Shown: in pieces, positions 50,900 to 60,700 of the stretch
How positions within the stretch are numbered: the stretch's first letter is position 1
How the letters are laid out: each line of letters starts with the position of its first letter
Origin: Apophysomyces variabilis
Taxonomy: Eukaryota > Mucoromycota > Mucoromycetes > Mucorales > Mucoraceae
Reading direction: 5' to 3'
Assembly: GCA_002749535.1 (NCBI GenBank)
Contig: MZZL01000023.1
Span: 4,519-68,518, forward strand
Length of the DNA stretch: 64,000 nt
Program-made: the position numbers and the translations under genes
Notes under the pieces: generated by a model
Told to the model about the DNA's origin: nothing
The model's database searches: none
The model's input: only the letters and a program-made list of their open reading frames with translations

Positions 50900-51885
50900 T
50901 TATACTACCGTCGATGTGACTGACGCTTGAATCAAGACACCTTTTGCAAGCCTTATTGCCTGTTTGTCTTTGAAGGTGTTTTCCAATGAAATTTGGGAAG
51001 CGTCTGCATCTTCACATATAATCAGCATATTATCCTTCAATAATCGTCCAAGGTAGATAAGCCTTATCTGGTGTGTTTCTGGAGTGATCCCGATTTCTGC
51101 ATGCATAAATATCCGCTTTTTCAGACTTCCGACTGTCTCATCTTCACGGCTGATGCATAATTCGATGTCCTTTCCTGTCGATAATCTTACGAGGATACGA
51201 TGATCCACGTTCGTTTTGGATACATTTAAATTGGGCAGCGGTGTTGCTTGGATGGCGGAAGCCGACGATGAACACGAATCTCGTTTAGACAGTAGTGTCT
51301 GTGCCGGTACGGAAGCTGAGGTTGATGCGGCCATAATTGGAGTACAACTCCTGTTATCTGGGATAGATGAAGATTCATCGGTATCGTCTGGAAGAAGGTT
51401 GGTTGGTTTAACGATGCAATATATTGGTATCTCGTAACGGTTCCCTAGCTCTATTACGCTTAGCTGAGTTGCATAGGTGGCAATCTCACCATCAAAGCAG
51501 CCATCAACTAAATTGCCTGTTGGTAGAATCACATTGGCTGCATCTAGAATAGATTGAGCTAACTGCAAATCCGGACATTCCACTGCAGCTTTAAGTGCCT
51601 GCCAAATTTCTTCACGGCCCTAAGAAGAATGGCTTAATGCTTCAAGTATATCTATGCCTATTGCTGGAATACCCCATAGCTTGGTGAGGTATCCCAAAAT
51701 GTATCTCGTTGTGTTTGCAACTCTGCTTGCGTCATTGGTTGTTCTGCTGTCCAGACGAGGCCGGCTCGTTTAAAAGGCCGGCCTTTCAGAAGGAGTTAGA
51801 ATTAACATTACGTACAAAGTATTCATATCTATATACCTCCGGTGGGACTACGCTCTTCTTCCAAGCGAGAGACACAACATCCCAT
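50900..51885 (-). CDS. Ubiquitin-domain protein of the UBTD1/UBTD2 (DC-UbP) family
   Basis: Four exons (51885-51837, 51782-51673, 51619-51490, 51450-50900) give 279 residues. The N-terminus MGCCVSR is an N-myristoylation and palmitoylation signal, as in animal UBTDs (MGNCVG). The UBTD N-domain reads FKRAGLVWTAEQPMTQAEL, RDTFWDTSPSYGGREEIWQA and DELGNRYEIPIYC. A Ser-rich linker follows, then a C-terminal ubiquitin-like fold (VRLSTGKDIELCISREDETV, then IRLIYLGRLLKDN). Family members bind E2 enzymes such as UBE2D and link them to E3 and deubiquitinase partners. The UbL has no terminal diglycine, so it is not conjugated. Confidence 0.87.
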
Positions 51886-54800
51886 GGAAACTGATTAAAT
51901 GCTTTCGTTCTGAACAGAGTAACCACAGCTGAGTCTCCGGAAAGGAAAACTGTACACCACTTGTTCGTTTCAAACTCCGTTTATCTTGGAACAATTGCTC
52001 ATTTTTCTGTGTCTGTTGGCCGCTTGGGCAATGAAATTTGCGAAGCGGAACACGGACCAGCAAATGAGCTAGCTCAATAAAATATGTTGAAAGGTAGCCT
52101 GCCCAATTGCAGAACGTAATATAACATAGTTAATCATTCAGTCAAATGGGACAATAAACATAGTTATAAGACGGTTTTTATTTTAGCTTCTGTATTAAAG
52201 GGGTCGAACACAGGGCAGTCGAAAGTCGTTAGCTGCTTTTTTTAAATCTAGTTGTAAGTAATTGCGTGGAATGTCTCGTTCCCCGAAAAATATGTTCAGA
52301 AACACTGAATGCGCGCCTAGTAAAGCAACAGGATATGAGTTCTCAGGAGTCACTTCAAGATCCTCAAGAAGCAGTAAAATTTGTGTTTAGAAAAATTGCA
52401 AAACTGTCATTAAGCAATTCAATGCTCAAGGCAAACATGCCTGCTATGTGCATAATTCTTTTTGGATTTATCCTCCGAACCCCTTATCTTTTGATTTGAA
52501 CTCACAGTTGCGCTTGAATCCATTGCCATTATATCAGCCTCGCGTTTTTGTTTGGATTATTCACTTCTTTTCCAAGGAAAACAAACCATACCCATATCAA
52601 TAACATATCCAAATATACTATAAATGGAATATAATATGCTAAGTCAATGTGAAGAGATAAAGAAAAAAGATTAGAAAGAAAATCAAAACTTATAATATTC
52701 TCAGATGTTAACATTAAGTTCAACAAAAAAACTGCTCAAATGATGGGTCTTTACTTGGATCCACTGTTAGAGAATCAATAAATACGGAGCAAAAGGTATT
52801 TTTAATCTAGTAGATTCGGCAACTAAGATGATTTATATAGATGGTACAAAAAAAAAGGCTGCTGACAACTAGACAAAGACAGTGAGTGTAACCATAATTT
52901 ACCGTAGTACAAACAGTCTAGTAAAGTAATTGAAGGGACCTTATCCATAAGGAGGGAGCACCATAACTCCGTTGATAATTCATTGTCTCATTCAACATCA
53001 AAAGATTTAAAAGAACGTCTAAAAGCTACCTCTTTTCTTTCCATTAAAACTAACAATATGACAATATACTACAGCTCAGCAATGTGCTACTTTCTTAATC
53101 AATCTACATATTTGTCGTTGGCTCGAAGGTAGGTTTGAACAATTCCCTCCTGTTTTAGAAGAACAGTTCTATACGGCTGCATTCAAGATGGTCCTGCTAC
53201 GGGATCCCAATAACAATGTCTGAATAGCTTTTGTATGTTGTTACTAAAATCCTACGTACTTTGTAGTCTAACTTCTTTTTTCTTCTGTGACAGTCAAATT
53301 ATGGATGGTGTTTCGATTTGTGCCAAACATTTGAGAGTATTATGAACCATGCGGAAGGGATGCACAGATACAGCAAGGTATATACATATAAAGTCTGTAC
53401 CACAGCCATTAGAATACTTAACGTTTTTATAGCTTTATATACCTCCTACAGTAACCACCCTTTTAAGAGACCTGGAACCTTCGTTTGCCAAAAAAATGGT
53501 TGCCGGTACGTACATAACACGACGAAGCCGAAACAAGTTGTTGTTGACTGTTCTTGTATCTGTCTCACAGACACCTTCTTGCACATTACTACAAATCTGC
53601 AAACCTATACGGTTAGAACGTTTATGGCTTATTTCTCAGAACTTTTCGAGCGTCATCCGCCAAAATAGAGATCAAAATGTAAAAAGGACGGGTACGTATC
53701 GCCTCATGCAGCTATACGTTTGAAAAGAACTTACATTATTTACTTTATCCAGAAATTTTAGCTTCCTGGTGCACTCAAGGAATGCTAAAGCTCGTTGGCT
53801 TTGACCACGACACCTGGACAATGTTGAATGAGTGATATATAAAATGAAATAACAAGACGCTAAGAATAAGCGAGACTGAAAAAGGATGTTCTTTATTTCA
53901 CGAATGATTTTTCTCTTTAACTATCTTTAGAAACGCGTGCGGGTAAAAGCGGGTTGGGGTAGTTACTAATATCTTTTGTAAAGTCCATACGATCGGTAAT
54001 GACACATTAATCTTCTGTCTTTTGATGTTCTGTGTCCGCTAGGGTCCCAGCAACAGATGAATAGATTATAAAGATGTTAGTGTAACCTGATCCATACAGT
54101 CATTATAGCCGATATGTTTACTGACAGTCTAGACCTGATGTTTTATCCACTGAATATAGTGATGTAATCATGTCAGATATGACATTGTAGTCCCGCTATT
54201 AAGGTGTGTAACGACTAGCTATATGACAAATACCAGAGATACAAGGTCCTATTAAGCATGCCTCATTAGATACGATGAATATACCATTGCTGGCATCCAT
54301 GCTTTTGCTTTTGAAAGAGCCCTACAGGCCTTTTATCGTTGAATAGGTCTGCCTAACACTACACCTAGCAGCTTCAAATACTTGGGGCGTTTATGACATA
54401 ATTACGTAGTGTTCAATAGTAGGATCCTGAAACATTTGGAGCGCAACCGTGCTGCCCACTTTGTTCATTCGGCCATTGATGTCGATAGGTAAGCACATAG
54501 ATTATATAGCTAATGGAAATTATATGCTCCAACCAACAGACAACAGATCTGTATGGAGACGAAGCACTACTTTGAGGAAGTATATTTCTACTTCGAGCCT
54601 GTACACAATAAGACCATAACACTGGCTTTAGTAGGAGTATATTAAACTAAAGTAGGTGCTTTCACCAACAGTGTCTATTTTCTTCGGTACTCTGCAGAAA
54701 AACTGTACGTTGTTGACTGCATCAACATTGATGACTTCCTAGGTATGGTAACTAAAGCTGCCACTGAAGCAAATGGAAGAAGCTATTGTGTTTGGCCGTA

Positions 54801-55019
54801 TATGATATCTACCAAAAGCAACCATGAGACATGCGGCAATGTCTTAAGCCTATAAATAAAGCATGAGTTCAAATCCTATCATCCTGAATCTAATATGTAA
54901 ACCATCATTTATCATTGGTCCATTTATGTAAATGTAATCATCAAACTATATGAGGAACGTAGAACGTATCCTTTAAATTATCATCGGATTCTATGATCCG
55001 TAATGGATTAATCGTAGAA
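51886..55019. other. AT-rich relic region
   Basis: No intact gene recognised. Short coding-like relics occur on the + strand at 53318-53700 and 54420-54850 (for example AEKLYVVDCINIDDFLG at about 54700-54750), interrupted by stops. They may be remnants of mobile elements. Confidence 0.4.
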
Positions 55020-55136
55020 AATAATCATAGAATAATCATAGAAAAGTGCATTTCCATAATTATTTCTATGATCTGTTTCTATGATTATTCTCAGATGTAT
55101 CATCGATTCTTATGATTATTTTTCCCGTAGTGATAT
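55020..55136. mobile_element. Palindromic MITE-like element
   Basis: Arms 55020-55044 (AATAATCATAGAATAATC...) and 55062-55089 are near-perfect inverted repeats around a 17-nt centre. The right flank ends in TTTTTCCCGTAGTG, which on the other strand begins CACTACGGGAAAAATAATCA and looks like a transposon terminus. No matching left terminus found. Lies just 5' of the Fanzor relic. Confidence 0.45.
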
Positions 55137-55147
55137 ATATATGTAGA

Positions 55148-57463
55148 AAACTTTGTCGGCGTTGACATTACTGCTGATATGACTGATGAAGAAAAACCAA
55201 CAGTTGCTACCAGGCATGCTACGGTTTTCATGGAGGATGCTATGCGAGACAAATGCTAGGGAAGGCAAAGGATGGTCGATATTACCCCTTGCTAAGGACC
55301 AAATAGGTATTCACTAACCAATGTTCAGATTCAAAGCCTGACATAGATGATGTATTTGGTTAGCTTACGTTCCTGTAACCTATCCGGTCATTTATTGGGT
55401 GCTACAATCATTTGCACATGACTTGTCCGAAGAGTTGGCAGTAAGCAATCGGGAGGATTAATTAGCTGGCAATACGAATACTAATTCCTTGTAGAAAAGG
55501 GCCCGTTAGATAGCTTTAAGAGTTTTGAAAACGCGCACAAAAATGGCATCTACTGTGAACGACTCTGGGAAGAGCTCTTTTACCTTGACCGTGTCACGCT
55601 TCGCCGCCGCCATATACAAGGTTTGACATCCGTTATATGCTTGTCCGTTCAATAAGAGCCTACTGACTAATGAATAATGCTACGGAGAAACAACGACCAG
55701 CTTCCGGAAGTAGAATTTGATTATGGCTTCGAGACTAATGGTGTGATAGAGTCAGTCCGGTTCAAGTCACGGAAACTTAATCAAGGTAGACGTTGAATAA
55801 AAAATTAATCCTTTCTAGGCGTTAAAGCAAGGAGACCAGCGGCTAATGTTTACAATACAGCCTCGTACCCGTCGTCGAAATTGGAATTCCAACGTTTGCC
55901 AAGAAATAAGGACGTGTCCAGCCTTCAAAGTGGCATATACCATTTGAAAAAGGACCCAACAGGATTAACCGCTGCTCGCGATTTAGGTCCTCAGCAAACT
56001 CGGATAGTAGGCGTTGATCCTTGTATGTTACAAACAATAAAAGATACTGTAGGTGCTATAACAGAGAATATAGGTATTCGTTCCCTTGTCACTGCTGTTG
56101 ATACGGAGAATCATATGCATGACAGGGCAGCATGAGAAAGACATACGTTCACTGTTACAAATGGATATTATCAGTAAGTAAAAAGAAACTGTATAAGCAT
56201 CCTACGTAGTAACATGTATTTGTAGATCTAGATCGAAATTTAATTGGAGCTACAGATAGAGCTAATTAAGCGTGCAGCAACAAATATGCAATGATGTCTA
56301 TGATCGTTTAGCCCAACATCCAAGTATAACCGCGTCTGTTGAGTGATTTCAACGCGTTCCTGCAGCTCAGTTTGCTGAAAACACACGTAAGGCGCGATGT
56401 ATGTTTAAAGTGATGGTTGCACTAAAGGTTTTTTCTTTATTCTAGGGTGGATTCATTTAATCACCATTATCGTCATCGTGAGCGGTGTGTCCTGCAGTGG
56501 TCTTCAAGACAACAGACTATGAATGTCATTGCTGACCGACTCGAGGGATTTTATCTCAATACAATCATTGTAAGTTATCAGTTAGTACGAAGTACGGCAT
56601 CCGTCGTTTGCAATCTAAAACATTTGTAGGCCTCCTATCCAGGATAGTGAAAACGAACAAAAGAACCCGCAAAAGAAAATGCCAGCAGCGTCGCCGTAAC
56701 CAGGGATGTATGCAACGCGACCAACGGCGAGTTCTTATTGCTTATGAAGATGCCGATTTGGACACAGGTAGCTATCGTAAGCATGGCCCGTTACCAGTCA
56801 AGGAAAGCTTTATGTGTATTGCTGTTTCTGTTTTATCTGACAGTTAAACTTGTGTAGACTTTCCGGGAAGTGTTGGCTCGCAAATGTCTTATATTGTCCG
56901 TAGAAGAGTATAAAACCTCGAATGTCTGCAGCTATGTCACCATGATACTGTCGAATTCCGAGATCATAACCTCCAAGTATGCAATCATAGGTACGCTTAC
57001 TCGCAACAAGCAAAGTAACTGTGTTCCTTAATTAACAATAACTGATATCTAGAAAAAATATATCCGAGGCCGACATGACAAACGTAAACATCAATATTGC
57101 CTTGGCGATAATGAGGAACCTTTGCATGTCTCTAGTCAATGTCCCTCTAGGCGCATACTTGGTATGTGTTGTTATTATGAAATCCTTCCTTCTTCTAACA
57201 CAGCCATAGCAAGAAGCGACTATCGCAACGTCGTCTATCCCATCCGGCTGTGTCTCCAGTGCGAGTATGATGGGCAGCAAGTGAGGATGCCTCTCGTAAG
57301 TTACCATGGCTAACCATCATTGCAAAACTAATTGTTGAAACAGTTCTCGAACGGAGATGTCAACGCTGGAAAAAACATTTGTGACATACTTGTTCGTTAC
57401 ATCCAGTCCGGCTGCCAGCTTGCATCTCGTCCAGAAGCGCTGTCCAGAACAGCTCGGCAATAA
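55148..57463 (+). pseudogene. Fanzor (eukaryotic TnpB-like) RNA-guided nuclease, decayed
   Basis: Fanzors are transposon-borne RuvC nucleases guided by an RNA from the same locus. Blocks in order: N-terminal ITADMTDEEKPTVATRHATV (55172-55231); VIYWVLQSFAHDLSEELA ending in a GTAAGC donor; PLDSFKSFENAHKNGIYC; RuvC-I (Asp codon 56016-56018 in IVGVDP, continued after a 51-nt intron as IRSLVTAVDTEN); TVTNGYYQ; the RDQRRVLIAYEDADLDTGSY and KHGPLPVK block; RuvC-II (Glu at 56903-56908 in LSVEEYKTSNVCS); zinc-finger CLQC (about 57250-57262); RuvC-III (Asp 57356-57358 in NGDVNAGKNI). The catalytic D-E-D order is kept. Several in-frame stops (TAG 55257-55259, TGA 56133-56135, TAG and TAA near 56259-56268, TGA 56343-56345) and a 1-nt frame change in the zinc finger near 56934 disable it. 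Confidence 0.78.
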
Positions 57464-57479
57464 GACACTGCCAACTTGT

Positions 57480-57513
57480 CACTTAGTCAGACACGTTAAG
57501 TGAGACAACTTAA
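57480..57513 (+). other. Overlapping inverted repeats after the Fanzor relic
   Basis: CACTTA (57480-57485) pairs with TAAGTG (57497-57502). TTAAGT (57496-57501) pairs instead with ACTTAA (57508-57513). Two mutually exclusive short hairpins, 17 nt past the Fanzor stop, where a guide-RNA scaffold would be expected. Weak evidence. Confidence 0.25.
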
Positions 57514-57740
57514 TATGATATTATTTTTCTAATAATAAATAATTAGGGCTACCGACATAGTCTGCGAGTCTGGACAACACACGTTTATTCCATTTATGTG
57601 CTGCCGCAAATAATAAACAGTTCAGTACAAAAAGAATTGTTCATGCGCTTAAGCATATATAGTAACAAAGTACTTGATAGGAACATATGTATTTTTGTAC
57701 TTGGTTTTGATGTGGCATAAACACCGTCGACAGATTATGC

Positions 57741-60700
57741 TTAAAGGATCTTGCGAGACAAAGGAAAAGATCTTCGACCATAACTGTGTATCACTTGATT
57801 GCGCGATGCAAGATTATGCCTCTGACCACCAATATTTTCACCGCATTCAGGGCACTGTGTCAATTGCATAGCCCCTCCACACTCACGAATAGTATAAGGA
57901 TGACCATTAGGACATTGATACCAGTGTTTGCCTCCGTAGAAGAATTCCCGGTCCATGGCTGCTCGAACCATACTTTCTCTGATTCGGACATGTAGCCCTC
58001 CACAATACCCTTACTGGCTAACTGGAAGAATCTTTCCATGCTATTGAGGGAGTCCTGATATAAATTAGCGAACGAAGGGGATGCTTTGGCTAGTTTCTGT
58101 AACTCTTGACGAAGAGCATATGCTTTCTCCACCAATGATGTACTACGCACATCTTGACGGCTAAAGGTGTGGTAAAGTACCTGGCGCTTGTATCCTTCGT
58201 GTTTCATAAATTTGGTTTCCAGCATACGAGTGTGCGCATTTCCCTTTTCTGCAACAGTAACAGCCATTTCACACTCTTCCGCAGCTCGTGAAAGGTCCGT
58301 TTCGATTTTTGTGCGCTCTTCAGTCGACCATTTTGAGGAACCACTGCCATGGCCTGATATCCCACCATATCCTCTAAAGTATTGATCCAACCGATATACA
58401 AAAACCTGCCAAAAATAAATGAGCTGGCACTGCGAAACTGGTATGGACAGGTACTCTATTAAGCTCGTTGGAATTAATCGACGCAACATTGTTGATAGCC
58501 ATTTGCATAGACTCGTAAGCGGCAAGCAAAGGTGATGCTCGCAATGGTTCTTGAAACATCAAGGTCAGTTGTTCCCTTTTTTTATATTTTTGCATCTGCA
58601 TATGGTCGGATGTTTGTGTTTCGAAAGTGTTCATCATGGTCCTGATGAGCTCAATAATCTTGCTGTTTGCCATAATAAACTTTTTCCCTGCTGCATAGTT
58701 ACAGGCATGCTTTGCTGCACGACCGTAACGCCGAACAAGTCGAATGCGGTCGTCGCGACAGCTTGGACACTGTACTTGTGAAATAAATGACGTGCTTATC
58801 TCCTTCAAACCAGTCCACTTGCCTCGCGTATCCATAGTGCAGTATGCTTCAAAGTTCAAGAGTCCGTCCAAACTATCAACTGTAAATAGATGTCCACACA
58901 GAAGGACAATGATTGGATCCTCTTCAATGTCAATCTCTCGGTATGAGCGCATCAATATAAGGTCGGCTTGCTGATCCAATATCTTTTGGTTAGGGAACTT
59001 TTTGGCACAAAAATCTTCTTTAGAGAATTTGGGCCGTGGGCATGGTTCTCCACACAGAGAAGGGCACTGGTGCCCACAAGGAAGCTTGAGGGCGCATCGT
59101 TCATTGCATGGCAAGCGCGTACACGGGATACCGCATGGCATGAGGCATCTACCTTCGTGAACGCATTCCCACTCGCAAGATTCCGCGCAGGCAATACATG
59201 GTGCGGCGTAAAAATGATCACAAACTGAATGGTTACAAATTGAGAGACTACATAGCTTCTTGCAAGGTGCACACTCCTTTCTAACCAATTAATGGTACTC
59301 TTCCTCGCAGCTATGGTCACAGCTAAGTCGACGGCCACACCGTATGTTACAGTCAAGGTGCTTCGTACGGACGATCGGTACGCCAATATCTGGGAGAGTA
59401 ACGCTACGGGATAACTCTGTGCATTCTGATCATTCGGCAGCGCAATTATAGCCACAGGTCAAAAGTTGTCCGAAGGGAAGCCTGCACCTCATCTTCTCGG
59501 GATCTTCACAACAACGGACCTTAACAGAATGACCGCAGGAAGGTATTATCTTGTCGCACATGACTTGGCATTTGTACGAAGCAAGGTTGACAAATAAATG
59601 ACATGGCATGCTTTCATAAACATGTCCTCATGGCAAGGTGATATCACCCCGATTGACTGGACACTGACCGCAGCGATGGTTAAGACCCTTGAACAGGGAT
59701 GCTGGCACGGTAGCATGCGCTGACATGGTTTGACGCAAATCTCTTCTGTGTGCGTTGATAGATCGCTATGGCACCGACGCGGGCAAAGATGTCCACATTT
59801 CTTTAGCTTGACTGTACACGGACGATCACACCCTCCACCGATAGTTTTCGTATCAAAATCCGCTGCGCTCCCGATATAACGCACATCTTCAGGATTTTTC
59901 TGGCAGTAAACCGAAAATTTCCTGCCTACACAACCATCTTCGGTCATTTGCTGAAGTATCTTGTCCCACGTCGGGGACAATTGGCTAAACAGCAATGCTT
60001 GTCCGAGGATGTACAACCCATGTTTGGCACGAGAGAGCATAACATTAATATGATTGGCATTCTTTACGAAACCAATAGTCTGCCCCGAAGCTTGGCCGCT
60101 GTTATGAACAGGAGATAGCACAACGATTGTTGCTTCCTCTCCTTGAAAGCTATCCACAGTAGCGACACGAATTGATTTGCGTAAATTAGATTTATGAGCA
60201 GTAGTTCCTTGCAGAGCTTCCATCATTTTCTCGACTGCGGCTTCGTCTTCCACCTTTTTCATTATAATTTGTTGATCCCGGTCATCGATTTTTACTGCAT
60301 GATACTTCTCAAGAGCTTTTCGTAGAGCCATCAGCTGAGATATGTACGGTGTCAAGTCGACGATATCACTTGCCTCGTAGCCTTGTTGTATGAGATACTG
60401 CACGAGAGATGTTGCCATTATAGCCTCGAAGTGATTACTATGCGAGTTTATTTGTGCTGGGTTTTTACCCTCGTCTCGCTTCTGTACTGCATCTTCAGCA
60501 CGGTCATGATTAAAGAAAAATATATTATGTTTCATGCCGCGTACGTCTGGATAATCTAGGACATTCTCACCATCCCTAAGATCTGGATATAGAATGTTTC
60601 GTATGTGCTTCGAAATAGCTGGCCGCATACGTCGCTGTACCTTGAGAGTAATCGTTGGGAACCGATAGTCTGATGCTTGCAAACGTTGAAACATAGACAG

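Noticed and set aside
54840..54900. tRNA-like B-box (GAGTTCAAATCCT)
   Set aside because: No matching acceptor stem, A-box or anticodon arm upstream.
56133..56135. In-frame TGA in the Fanzor gene read as selenocysteine
   Set aside because: No reason for Sec there, and other stop types (TAG, TAA) also interrupt the same gene. Decay explains all.
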